A DNA stretch of 58,636 nucleotides, taken from the NCBI GenBank assembly GCA_009699245.1, contig WLOQ01000008.1:55136-113771 (forward strand), written 5' to 3'. The DNA comes from Actinomycetota bacterium. GTDB taxonomy: Bacteria > Actinomycetota > Thermoleophilia > Solirubrobacterales > Solirubrobacteraceae. The notes below the pieces were generated by a model, which made no database searches, was not told the origin of the DNA, and saw only the letters and a list, made by a program, of their open reading frames with translations. Below, in pieces: positions 45,352 to 53,904 of the stretch. A program made the position numbers and the translations under genes. The first letter of the stretch is position 1. Every line of letters begins with the position of its first letter.

Positions 45352-48300
45352 ATGGCGGTTTCAACCACAGTTCAGGTCACGCTCCCCGCCATGGGTGAGT
45401 CGGTGACGGAAGGAACCGTCCTCGAATGGCATAAGGCCGAGGGCGACACTGTCGAGGCCGCTGAGACTCTCGTCGAGGTGTCCACCGACAAGGTCGACGC
45501 CGAGGTCCCCGCCCCCGTCTCCGGCACGATCGTGAAGATCCACGCGCCCGAGGGCGAGACGGTCGCCGTCGGCGCCGTCCTCTGCGAGATCCAGGCCGGT
45601 GAGGGCGCTCCCGCCGCCGCCGCAGACGACAACAGCAACGGCAACGGTGCCGCCCCGCCCGCAGGCGATGACGAGGGCCAGATCATCGACATCGTCACCC
45701 CCGGCGCCGGCGAGTCCGTCACCGAGGGCACGCTGCTCGAGTGGCACGTCGAGGTCGGCTCCGCCGTCGCCGACGGCGCGACGCTCGTGGAGATCTCCAC
45801 CGACAAGGTCGATGTCGAGCTGCCGGCGCCGGCCGCCGGCGTCGTCACCGAGCTCCTCGCCGCCGAAGGTGAGACGGTGACCGTCGGCCAGGTCATCGCG
45901 CGCATGCGCATCGGCGCAGGCGCCGATGCGGCCGCCGCCGCCCCCGCCCCGGCCGCATCCGGCGGAGCCGCTCCCGCCAAGGCAGCCGCCGTGCCAGACG
46001 GCAAGCGCGTCTCCCCCGTCGCCGCCCGTGTCGCCGCCGCCGAGGGCGTCGATCTCGGCCGCGTCTCCGGCACCGGCCCCGGCGGCCGCGTGACGAAGGC
46101 CGATGTCCTTGAGGCCGGCGCCGCCGGGACCTCGGAGGTCGTGCCGCTCAAGGGCGGCGCCGCCATGCTCGCCCGCTACATGGACGAGAGCCGGTCGATC
46201 CCGACCGCCACCTCCTTCCGCACGATGACCGTCACCGTCATGGACGGGCGCCGCGGCCAGCTCAAGGCGGCCGGGCAGAAGGTCAGCTTCACGCACCTCA
46301 TCGCCTACGCGATCGCCCGCGCGGCGACCGAGGACATGCCGGTGATGACGTACCGCTTCGAGGAGCGCGACGGCAAGCCCGTGCGCATCGAGGACGGGCA
46401 GGTCAACCTCGGCATCGCGGTCGACGTCGAGAAGAAGGACGGCTCGCGCACCCTGATGGTGCCGGTCATCCGCGACGCCGGGCGCCTCGGCTTCAGCGGC
46501 TTTCGCGCTGCCTTCGACGAGCTGATCGAGAAGGCGCGCACGAACACGCTCTCCGCCGACGACCTCGTCGGCGCCAATGTGTCGCTGACGAACCCGGGCG
46601 GCATCGGCACGATCGCGTCGGTCCCGCGCCTCATGGTCGGCCAGGGCACGATCGTCGCGACCGGCTCGATTGCCTACCCGGTCGGCCTCGGCGCGATCGG
46701 GGCGCAGATCGGCGCCGAGAAGGTCGTGTCGCTGACCTCGACGTACGACCACCGCGTCATTCAGGGCGCGGAGTCCGGGCGCTTCCTCCAGACCGTCGAG
46801 GCGTACCTCCAGGGCGAGCACGGCTTCTATGAAGAGGTCTTCGCGTCCCTCGGAGCCGCCCTCGGCCCGGTGCCGCAGGCGCCCGCTCCGACGGTGTCCG
46901 CTGCCGCTCCCGCCGCTGCGCGTGGTGGCGACGACCTCGAGCTCATGCTCGCCGTCCAGGCGGCGTCCGCGCTGGTCAAGGTCCACCGCAACCATGGCCA
47001 CCTGGCCGCGCGCCTTGATCCCCTCGGCAGCGAGCCGATCGGCGAGCCGGCGCTCACGCCGGACCCCGCCCGCATCACCGAGGACCTCATGCGCCGCATC
47101 CCGGCCAAGGTCCTGCGCATCTTCGTTCCCGGCGAGACCTTCGCCGACGCCCTCCCGCGCCTGCGCGAGGTCTACTGCGGCACGATCGCGTATGAGATCG
47201 AGCACATCGCGAGCCTCGAGCAGCGCCTCTGGCTGCGCGAGACGATCGAGAGCGGCACGTTCCGCACGCCGCTGAGCGCCGACGAGCAGCGGCGGATCCT
47301 GCGGCGCCTGATCGCCGTCGACTCGTTCGAGCGCTTCGTCCACAAGGCGTACCTCGGGCAGAAGCAGTTCTCGATCGAGGGCCTCGACATGACGGTCCCG
47401 ATGATCGACGAGGCCATCGAGCTCTCCGCCGGCGATGGGGCGCACGAAGTCGTCATCGGTATGGCCCACCGCGGCCGCCTGAGCGTCCTCACGCACAACC
47501 TCGGCCGCCGCTACGAGTCGATCTTCGGCGAGTTCGAGGGCCAGTCGAGCCTCGACGCCGTGAAGGCCGTCACCGAGATCCCGCAGGGCGGGACCGGTGA
47601 CGTGAAGTACCACCACGGCTACCGGCGCGAATACGGTCTGCTCGACGGCGAGACGATCACCGTGACGCTCGAGGCCAACCCGAGCCACCTCGAGTTCGTC
47701 GACCCCGTCGTTCTCGGCGCCACGCGCGCAGCGCAGACCGACCGCAGCAGCGCCCAGGCCGCCCGCGATCCGCACGCCGCCGTGCCGATCGTGCTCCACG
47801 GCGATGCGGCGTTCCCCGGCCAGGGCGTCGTCGCCGAGGCGCTCAACCTCCAGGGCCTCGAGGGCTACCAGGTCGGCGGCGCGCTCCACCTCGTCCAGAA
47901 CAACCAGGTCGGCTTCACGACCGACCCGGCGAACTCGCGCTCGACCCGTTGGGCCTCCGACCTCGCCAAGGGCTTCGACGTCCCGATCATCCACGTGAAC
48001 GCCGACGACGTCTCGGCGTGCATCAGCGCCGTGCGGCTCGCGATGGCCTTCCGCGCGAAGTTCGGCCACGACGTCCTCATCGACCTCATCGGCTACCGCC
48101 GCTTCGGCCACAACGAGGCCGACGAGCCGGGCTACACGCAGCCCCTGATGGCGCGCACGATCAAGGACCACGAGCGCGTCGTCGACCTCTTCGCCGCCGA
48201 GGCCGTCACGGCCGGCGCCGGGTCCAAGGACGAGGTCGCCGCGTGGCAGCAGGAGGCGTGGGACGACCTCACGCGCCGCCACCAGGAGCTCAAGGAGCGC

Positions 48301-49587
48301 ATCCAGGCCGCGCAGGATGCCGGGACAGCGTCCCAGCAGACCGGCCAGTACTACCTCGACGCGACACCGAGCCCCCCGGTCGAGACGGCCGTCGCCGCGG
48401 ATCGCCTGCGTGCGATCAACGCCGAGCTGCTCACCGCCCCTGAGGGCTTCGCCGTTCACCCCAAGCTGGAGCGCCAGCTCGAGCGCCGCCGCGACGCCCT
48501 CGGCGCCGAGGGCGGGATCGACTGGGCCCAGGCCGAGGCGCTCGCCTTCTCTTCCCTGCTCGAGGACGGCGTCCCCGTGCGCCTCACCGGTCAGGACGTC
48601 GAGCGCGGCACGTTCAGCCAGCGCCATCTCGTGCTGCACGACGCGCAGACCGGCGCCACCTGGACGCCGATCCAGCACCTGTCAGGCGCGCATGCACCGA
48701 TCGAGCTCCACAACAGCCCGCTCTCTGAGACGGCCTGCCTCGGCTTCGAGTACGGCTACGCCCAGGAGGCGCCCGAGGTCCTGGTCCTCTGGGAGGCGCA
48801 GTTCGGCGACTTCGGCAACGGCGCCCAGGTCATCATCGACCAGTTCATCATCAGCGGCCTCGCCAAGTGGGGCCAGAGCACGCGCCTGACGCTCCTGCTC
48901 CCCCACGGCTACGAGGGGTCCGGTCCGGAACACTCCTCCGCCCGCCTCGAGCGGTTCCTGCAGATGGCCGCCGAGGGCAACATCCGGGTCGCCAACCTCA
49001 CGACGCCCGCCCAGTACTTCCACCTGCTGCGCCGCCAGGCACTGATCCCCAAGCAGCGCCCGCTCGTCGTGATGACGCCGAAGTCGCTCCTGCGGCTCCC
49101 GCAGGCGACCAACCGCATCGAGCATCTGTCCGAGTCGCGGTTCCTGCCCGTCCTGCCCGAGCCCCGCGTCGAGGCGGACAAGGTCACGCGCCTCATCCTC
49201 TGCACGGGCAAGATCTATTACGACCTCGTCGGCCACGCGGACCGCGCGGACAACGATGGTGTCGCGATCGGCCGCGTCGAGCTGCTCTATCCCTTCCCGG
49301 AGGCGGAGATCCGCGAGCTCGTCGCGAGCTATCCGAACCTGCGCGAGATCGTCTGGGTCCAGGAGGAGCCGCGGAACATGGGCGCGCGCGCCCACATGAC
49401 GCCCCGACTGCTCCAGATCCTGCCGGAGCACCTCGAGTTCGGCTACATCGGGCGCCCGGAGCGGGCGTCCACCGGCGAGGGCTACCCCGCCGCGCACAAC
49501 GCCGAGCAGAACCGGATTCTCTCGACGGCGCTCGATCTGGGTACCCCGATCAGCGCCTACCCGAAGAGCCTTCCGGGCGAGCGCTGA
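45352..49587 (+). CDS. kgd: 2-oxoglutarate dehydrogenase E2-E1 fusion with two lipoyl domains (Kgd/OdhA-like)
   Basis: This single 1411-residue chain joins several 2-oxoglutarate dehydrogenase parts. Lipoyl domain 1 spans about 5-82 (lipoyl-Lys47 in VSTDKVDAEV) and lipoyl domain 2 about 110-187 (Lys152 in STDKVDVELP). After an Ala/Pro linker comes a peripheral-subunit-binding domain at about 218-255 (KRVSPVAARVAAAEGVDLG...GPGGRVTKADV). The E2 catalytic domain lies at about 264-490 (active His467 in TYDHRVIQGAE). The E1 (ThDP) domain runs from about 527 to the end (VIGMAHRGRLSVLTHN, HGDAAFPGQGVVAEALNLQ). Known mycobacterial and corynebacterial fusions lack lipoyl and binding domains and borrow them from another E2. 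This one seems self-sufficient apart from E3, which is not in the window. Confidence 0.93.
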   Translation: MAVSTTVQVTLPAMGESVTEGTVLEWHKAEGDTVEAAETLVEVSTDKVDAEVPAPVSGTIVKIHAPEGETVAVGAVLCEIQAGEGAPAAAADDNSNGNGAAPPAGDDEGQIIDIVTPGAGESVTEGTLLEWHVEVGSAVADGATLVEISTDKVDVELPAPAAGVVTELLAAEGETVTVGQVIARMRIGAGADAAAAAPAPAASGGAAPAKAAAVPDGKRVSPVAARVAAAEGVDLGRVSGTGPGGRVTKADVLEAGAAGTSEVVPLKGGAAMLARYMDESRSIPTATSFRTMTVTVMDGRRGQLKAAGQKVSFTHLIAYAIARAATEDMPVMTYRFEERDGKPVRIEDGQVNLGIAVDVEKKDGSRTLMVPVIRDAGRLGFSGFRAAFDELIEKARTNTLSADDLVGANVSLTNPGGIGTIASVPRLMVGQGTIVATGSIAYPVGLGAIGAQIGAEKVVSLTSTYDHRVIQGAESGRFLQTVEAYLQGEHGFYEEVFASLGAALGPVPQAPAPTVSAAAPAAARGGDDLELMLAVQAASALVKVHRNHGHLAARLDPLGSEPIGEPALTPDPARITEDLMRRIPAKVLRIFVPGETFADALPRLREVYCGTIAYEIEHIASLEQRLWLRETIESGTFRTPLSADEQRRILRRLIAVDSFERFVHKAYLGQKQFSIEGLDMTVPMIDEAIELSAGDGAHEVVIGMAHRGRLSVLTHNLGRRYESIFGEFEGQSSLDAVKAVTEIPQGGTGDVKYHHGYRREYGLLDGETITVTLEANPSHLEFVDPVVLGATRAAQTDRSSAQAARDPHAAVPIVLHGDAAFPGQGVVAEALNLQGLEGYQVGGALHLVQNNQVGFTTDPANSRSTRWASDLAKGFDVPIIHVNADDVSACISAVRLAMAFRAKFGHDVLIDLIGYRRFGHNEADEPGYTQPLMARTIKDHERVVDLFAAEAVTAGAGSKDEVAAWQQEAWDDLTRRHQELKERIQAAQDAGTASQQTGQYYLDATPSPPVETAVAADRLRAINAELLTAPEGFAVHPKLERQLERRRDALGAEGGIDWAQAEALAFSSLLEDGVPVRLTGQDVERGTFSQRHLVLHDAQTGATWTPIQHLSGAHAPIELHNSPLSETACLGFEYGYAQEAPEVLVLWEAQFGDFGNGAQVIIDQFIISGLAKWGQSTRLTLLLPHGYEGSGPEHSSARLERFLQMAAEGNIRVANLTTPAQYFHLLRRQALIPKQRPLVVMTPKSLLRLPQATNRIEHLSESRFLPVLPEPRVEADKVTRLILCTGKIYYDLVGHADRADNDGVAIGRVELLYPFPEAEIRELVASYPNLREIVWVQEEPRNMGARAHMTPRLLQILPEHLEFGYIGRPERASTGEGYPAAHNAEQNRILSTALDLGTPISAYPKSLPGER

Positions 49588-49602
49588 CCGGAGCCCAGCC
49601 GC

Positions 49603-50130
49603 CTAGGCTGCGGCGGGGGCGGCGAACTCGACGTGCACGAGGAGTGCGACGTCGTCGCCGAGGACCGTCTCGCCACCGGCGAGCGGCGCGTTCCAGGCCA
49701 TGCCGAAGGCGGTGCGGTCGATCGCGGCCTCAAGGTCGATCCCGATGCGCGGGGCGCCGGTGATGTCGGCCTCGACCTCGCTCCACGTGCCGGTCGCGCG
49801 CACGGGCTGGGTGACGCCGCGCAGCGTGAGATCGCCCTCGAGGGCGACGGCGCCGTCGGCGCCACGCTGGATCCCCGTGGACGTGAACGTGATCTGCGGG
49901 TGGTTCTCGGCGTCGAAGAACTCGGGCGACATGAGGTGGCCGTAGAGGTTCTCGTTCTTCACCTGCAGGCTGGCGACGTCGACGGCGCCGCTGAGCTGGG
50001 GGGCGTCGCCCGTGACGAGCGTGGCGTGGACGTCGTTGAAGCTCGCGCGGTAGTCGGACACGCCGCTGTGGCGGATCGCGAAGCTCGCGGTGGTGTGGAT
50101 GTCGTCACTGGCAAGGGTCTGAACGGTCAT
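49603..50130 (-). CDS. YceI family protein
   Basis: This 175-residue YceI-domain protein is an all-beta barrel that binds polyisoprenoid-like lipids. The typical start TLASDDIHTTASFAIRHSGV and the DVASLQVKNENLYGHLMSPEFFD segment (the D-x-S-x7-x3-LxSxDFFD type signature) are clear, with the ITFTSTGI strand. No signal peptide is present, so it is cytosolic here. The ATG 50130 has GAGGAG 8 bases upstream. An inverted repeat at 50201-50214 upstream could be the operator of a MarR-like repressor, as reported for other actinobacterial yceI genes. Confidence 0.9.
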   Translation of the reverse strand: MTVQTLASDDIHTTASFAIRHSGVSDYRASFNDVHATLVTGDAPQLSGAVDVASLQVKNENLYGHLMSPEFFDAENHPQITFTSTGIQRGADGAVALEGDLTLRGVTQPVRATGTWSEVEADITGAPRIGIDLEAAIDRTAFGMAWNAPLAGGETVLGDDVALLVHVEFAAPAAA

Positions 50131-50200
50131 GAAGGCGCTCCTCGAGCGTTGATGAGAGAGGTGGAGCGGAATCGCTCGCCCCGGCAACGTAGCACAACTC

Positions 50201-50214
50201 GTTGCGGCAGCAAC
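50201..50214. promoter_or_regulatory. inverted repeat GTTGC-N4-GCAAC upstream of the YceI gene
   Basis: GTTGC and GCAAC are perfect 5-base arms with a 4-base spacer, 71 bases before the YceI ATG. The form is like a MarR-family operator. No MarR gene is in the window, so this is tentative. Confidence 0.3.
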
Positions 50215-50229
50215 TACTTCGCCGGTTGG

Positions 50230-51009
50230 CTAGCGCCCGCGCCAGACCGGCGGGCGCTTCTCGGCGAATGCCGTCGCACCCTCGACCGCGTCCTCGGAGG
50301 CGAAGACCGGCTGCCAGATGGCGTCCTGGCGCGGCCAGAACTCCTCATCGCTCCAGCCGAACTGGGCGAGGGTGATCTCCTTCGTCGCGCGCAGGCCGAG
50401 CGGGCCGTTGGCGGCGACCGCCGCGGCGAGTTCGAGCGCGCCGTCGAGCGCCGCGCCCGGCGCTGTGATGCGGTTGATGAGGCCGAGCTCATACCCGCGC
50501 TCGGCGGGGACGAGGTCGCCGGTGAGCGCCCACTCCATGGCGATGTTCAGCGGGAGCTTGCGCGGGAGCTGGCGCAGGCCGCCCCCGGCCGCGACGAGCG
50601 AGCGTTTGACCTCGGGGATGCCGATCTTCGCGCCCTCCGCGGCGACGATCATGTCGCAGGCGAGGGCGATCTCGAGGCCGCCGGCGACGGCGAAGCCCTC
50701 GATCGCCGCGATCAGCGGCTTGTCGGCGGGCTGCTGGACGATGCCGGCGAAGCCGCGCACCGGATGCCAGGGGCGCTCGCCCGCGACGAAGGCCTTGAGG
50801 TCCATGCCGGGGCAGAAGAAGCCATCGGCGCCGGTGATGATCCCGACCGCCAGGTCGTCCGACCCGTCGAGCTCGTCGAGGGCCGCGGCCATCGCGTGCG
50901 CGAGCGCCTCGTTGACCGCATTGCGCGATTGCGGGCGGTTGAGCGTGATCAGGAGGACGTTGTCGCGGCGCTCGGTGAGGATCGGCGCGGCCTGGGTCTC
51001 GTCGGACAT
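50230..51009 (-). CDS. enoyl-CoA hydratase/isomerase (crotonase)
   Basis: This 259-residue crotonase has oxyanion-hole parts FFCPGMDLKAFVAGE and AIEGFAVAGGLEIALACDM. Both hydratase glutamates are kept, in GGLE and GIPEVKR, so it could hydrate enoyl-CoA, unlike the copy at 12434. The start is ATG at 51009. It follows nucS by 10 bases on the minus strand, so the two may be in one transcript though they have no evident shared role. The acyl-CoA partner is not in the local cluster. Confidence 0.88.
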   Translation of the reverse strand: MSDETQAAPILTERRDNVLLITLNRPQSRNAVNEALAHAMAAALDELDGSDDLAVGIITGADGFFCPGMDLKAFVAGERPWHPVRGFAGIVQQPADKPLIAAIEGFAVAGGLEIALACDMIVAAEGAKIGIPEVKRSLVAAGGGLRQLPRKLPLNIAMEWALTGDLVPAERGYELGLINRITAPGAALDGALELAAAVAANGPLGLRATKEITLAQFGWSDEEFWPRQDAIWQPVFASEDAVEGATAFAEKRPPVWRGR

Positions 51010-51019
51010 GCGCCCGATC

Positions 51020-51688
51020 CTAGAAGAGCAGCAGCTCGGGCTCGCGCTCGCCGCGGACGACCGCGAGATCGACCTCGACGCAGGCGATTCCGCGCGCCTC
51101 GGCGAGCGTGCGCGCCTGCGGCTTGATCTGCTGCGCGGCGAGCACGCCGCGGCAATCAGCCATCGCCGGGTCGATGCGGATGCGGTCGAGATAGCGCGTG
51201 AGCTGCTCGACCGCGTCGATCGTCGCGACGCGCTTGATCTCGACGGCGATCCACCCGTCGGCCGTGTCACGGCACATGAGATCGACCGGGCCGATGTCGG
51301 TCGGCCACTCGCGCCGGACCAGGCGGAAGCCCTCACCGCAGAAGTGCGGCGCGTCTGCGAGCGCCTCCTGGATGTGCGCCTCGACGCCATCCTTCTCGAG
51401 CGCCGCCGCCTCGCCCATGTCGTGCGTCACGTCGGAGAGGACCTGCGTGATGCGGATCTCGATCCGATCCTCCGTCTTCCCGGCGCGCTTGCGCACGACG
51501 AGGAGGCCCTCCTCCTCCTCGATGACCGTCGGCGGCGTCATCCAGTTCTGCGGCTTGTACCCGCCGGTGTCGGCGTGGACCATCACCGAGCCGTCCGACT
51601 TGATCATCAGCAGGCGCAGCGCCTCCGGCAGCACGGTGGTCAGCCGGCCGGTGTAGGCGACCTCGCAGCGGGCGACGATGAGGCGCAC
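51020..51688 (-). CDS. nucS: mismatch-specific endonuclease NucS (EndoMS)
   Basis: This 222-residue NucS cleaves both strands at mismatches and provides MutS/MutL-independent mismatch repair in actinobacteria and some archaea. The N-terminal beta domain starts VRLIVARCEVAYTGRLT and contains VMVHADTGGYKPQNWMTPPT. The C-terminal nuclease domain has GPVDLMC (Asp) and AVEIKR (Glu and Lys), matching the catalytic Asp-Glu-x-Lys set. The GTG start at 51688 (51697 is possible) is strongly supported by TAGCGT 7 bases upstream and by homologues starting at this residue. The beta-clamp-binding tail may be the ELLLF end. Confidence 0.93.
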   Translation of the reverse strand: MRLIVARCEVAYTGRLTTVLPEALRLLMIKSDGSVMVHADTGGYKPQNWMTPPTVIEEEEGLLVVRKRAGKTEDRIEIRITQVLSDVTHDMGEAAALEKDGVEAHIQEALADAPHFCGEGFRLVRREWPTDIGPVDLMCRDTADGWIAVEIKRVATIDAVEQLTRYLDRIRIDPAMADCRGVLAAQQIKPQARTLAEARGIACVEVDLAVVRGEREPELLLF

Positions 51689-51695
51689 GTGCGGC

Positions 51696-51701
51696 ACGCT
51701 A
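51696..51701 (-). promoter_or_regulatory. putative -10 (TAGCGT) for nucS
   Basis: TAGCGT on the minus strand ends 7 bases before the GTG at 51688 and decides between two possible starts. Confidence 0.5.
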
Positions 51702-51757
51702 CCGATTGACCCCGATGCCCTTCGGAATCGGCGCGAATCTGTGCCACCATGTTCGGG

Positions 51758-52147
51758 ATGCTGCGGACGATGCTGAAGAGCAAGATCCACCGGGCGACCA
51801 TCACCGACTCGGATCTGAACTACGTCGGGTCGATCACCGTCGATCCGGATCTCCTCGAAGCTGCCGACATCCTCGCCCACGAGCAGGTCTGCGTCGTCGA
51901 CGTCAACAACGGCGCGCGCTTTGAGACCTACACGATCGCCGGCGAGCGCGGGAGCGGCGAGATCCAGGTCAACGGCGCCGCCGCGCGGCTCGTGCACCAC
52001 GGGGACATCGTGATCATCATCAGCTACGCGGCGTACTCGTGCGAGGACCTCGAGACGTACGACCCGCGGGTCGTGCACGTCGAGGAGGGGTCGAACCGCA
52101 TCCTCGCGGTCGACGCCGACCCGACGGTCCTGCTGCGCGGCACCTGA
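51758..52147 (+). CDS. panD: aspartate 1-decarboxylase (pyruvoyl type)
   Basis: This 129-residue enzyme makes beta-alanine from aspartate for pantothenate and CoA. It is self-cleaved between Gly24 and Ser25 in YVGSITVD, which forms the pyruvoyl cofactor, and Lys9 and Ser25 fall at the standard positions when ATG 51758 is used ([12 protein letters not shown]). An ATG at 51749 in frame is an alternative. The C-terminal ~30 residues form a short tail ([20 protein letters not shown]). There is no neighbouring panC; it stands between nucS and a secreted glycosidase, divergent from nucS. Confidence 0.93.
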   Translation: MLRTMLKSKIHRATITDSDLNYVGSITVDPDLLEAADILAHEQVCVVDVNNGARFETYTIAGERGSGEIQVNGAAARLVHHGDIVIIISYAAYSCEDLETYDPRVVHVEEGSNRILAVDADPTVLLRGT

Positions 52148-52174
52148 GTCGCGCGCCCGGCGCGCTCAGCGCGC

Positions 52175-53869
52175 TCAGCGCACGGTGATCGTGGAGAGCA
52201 CGCGGCGGGCGGGCCTGAACGGCGCCGCGCCGGCGTAGGTGGCGACGAGGCGCCAGCGGCCTCGGGCCGCGAGGTTCTGGCGGTAGCTGAAGGCCCGTGT
52301 GGCGCTGCGGCTCGCGCGGTGGCGCGTGACCCAGCGGGCGCCGCTGCGGCGCTGCCAGGAGAGCCGTACGCGCCCCTGGGGCGTGAATGCCGCGGCGGTG
52401 GCGTGTGCCCCGAGCCGTCCGCGCACGGTGCGCGTGAGTCCGCGGCCGCTGACCCGCAGCGACATGCGCGTCGCCTGGGTCGGGAGGGTCGCGGGGTCGA
52501 CGCGCTGCACCTGGACGCTCTGGCGGCGCGCATTGCCGTACGCGTCGACGGCCTCGATGGTGATCGTCACGTTCCCGTAGGGCAGGTTGCGCGCCCCGAA
52601 CCACGTCATCTGCGCGACGGCGGTCTGCCGGGCTGCCGTACCGGTGAAGCTGCGGATGCGGGTGCCATTCGCGTAGAAGGTGATCCGGGAGAGCGTGCTG
52701 TGCGCGTCCACGGCGGAGGCGCCGATCGCCAGGGTACGGTCGTAGAGGGCCCCGGAGAGCGGCGCGGCGACCTTCAGCGACGGCGCGGTGAAGTCCCCGC
52801 AGGCCCCGGCCGTCGCGGCGCCGTTGCGGCTCACGTCAGTGAATGCGTCGAGCGACGGACGCGGCGTTCCGTCCCAGCGGATCAGGCCGTAGCGGTGGAG
52901 CTCCGTGTCAGCCGCGCCGTTGTCGCGCAGGTTGAACCACAGCGCCGCCTTGACGTACGGGTAGTCCATGAGGCAGCGGTAGGCGAGGCGCAGGAAGGCC
53001 GCCTGGTTCGCCTCGGTGACGCCCGCCGCCTTGGTCCCGGCCCAGACACCACGCGCGCAGACCGTCGACGTGGCCGACCAGCCGAGCTCGGTGATGATGA
53101 TCGGGCGGTCGCCGTGGCCGTGCGCGGCGAGTGTCGCGTGGACCTCACGCAGGCCGAGGAAGCTGAAGCGCCCGACACGCCCACCCTCGCGGTAGTAGAC
53201 GTCGGGCGAGGTGATGCCGCACGCCGTGTCGGTGTGGACCGCCACGCCGTCGAAGTCGGCGCCCGCACCCGCCGCATAGAGCCCTTCGAGGAAGGGGTAG
53301 TCGTTCCCGGTCGAGGGGGCGGCGAGGACCAGCGCCGCCGGGTCCTGCGCCTCGATCGCACGGTGGGCGGCGATCAGCAGCGGGGCGTACGCGGCGGCGC
53401 CGACCGTGCGGTGCCAGAACTCGGAGGCGTCGGGCTCGTTCCAGATCTCCCAGGCGGCGACGCGGCCGCGGTAGCGCGCGGCGAGCGCGCCGACGAAGTT
53501 CGCGTAGGTCGTCGGGTCGGTCGGCGGGACGAGCGCATCGGTCGATCCGGACGCCCACTGCGGCGTGCCGAGCACGCCGATGACGACCTTGCGGCCCGCG
53601 GCGTGGGCGTCGGCGACGACGCGGTCGAGGTGCGTCAGCGAGCCTGCGGTCCAGCGGCCCGGCCCAGTCGTCTCGATCGCATCCCAGCGCACGAACTGGC
53701 GCTCCCAGGTCGCCCCGGTCTGGCGCGCGAGCGCGTCGAGGTCGGCGGCCGAGGAGTTCGTCGCGTTGAGACCGGTCTGCGCTGCGCCCGCGGACGACGG
53801 CATGGCCGCGACGCAGGCGGCGAGGACGAGCAGGAGGGCTGTGATCGAGCGAACCATGACTCCACTCAT
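52175..53869 (-). CDS. secreted clan-A glycoside hydrolase with Ig-like C-terminal region
   Basis: This exported protein of about 564 residues has a signal peptide at the N-terminus (VRSITALLLVLAACVAAMPS, cleavage near GAA). A (beta/alpha)8 barrel follows with VAAWEIWNEPDASEFWHR (acid/base Glu in the NEP motif) and PIIITELGWSATS (nucleophile Glu), as in GH39/GH5-like enzymes. The C-terminal half has beta-sandwich repeats (TLSRITFYANGTRI, VTITIEAVDAYGN), which could bind a surface polymer. The start is ATG 53869 or 53857. No sorting signal is visible. The substrate sugar is unknown. Confidence 0.83.
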   Translation of the reverse strand: MSGVMVRSITALLLVLAACVAAMPSSAGAAQTGLNATNSSAADLDALARQTGATWERQFVRWDAIETTGPGRWTAGSLTHLDRVVADAHAAGRKVVIGVLGTPQWASGSTDALVPPTDPTTYANFVGALAARYRGRVAAWEIWNEPDASEFWHRTVGAAAYAPLLIAAHRAIEAQDPAALVLAAPSTGNDYPFLEGLYAAGAGADFDGVAVHTDTACGITSPDVYYREGGRVGRFSFLGLREVHATLAAHGHGDRPIIITELGWSATSTVCARGVWAGTKAAGVTEANQAAFLRLAYRCLMDYPYVKAALWFNLRDNGAADTELHRYGLIRWDGTPRPSLDAFTDVSRNGAATAGACGDFTAPSLKVAAPLSGALYDRTLAIGASAVDAHSTLSRITFYANGTRIRSFTGTAARQTAVAQMTWFGARNLPYGNVTITIEAVDAYGNARRQSVQVQRVDPATLPTQATRMSLRVSGRGLTRTVRGRLGAHATAAAFTPQGRVRLSWQRRSGARWVTRHRASRSATRAFSYRQNLAARGRWRLVATYAGAAPFRPARRVLSTITVR

Positions 53870-53904
53870 GCCATCGACAGGATGGCGCCCCGCCTGAAGC
53901 GCGA

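Noticed and set aside
45361-48678. 1105-residue open frame on the minus strand, antisense to the dehydrogenase fusion
   Set aside because: It is the mirror of a strongly coding GC-rich gene, has no promoter or homology-like motifs, and the plus-strand frame has all catalytic signatures.
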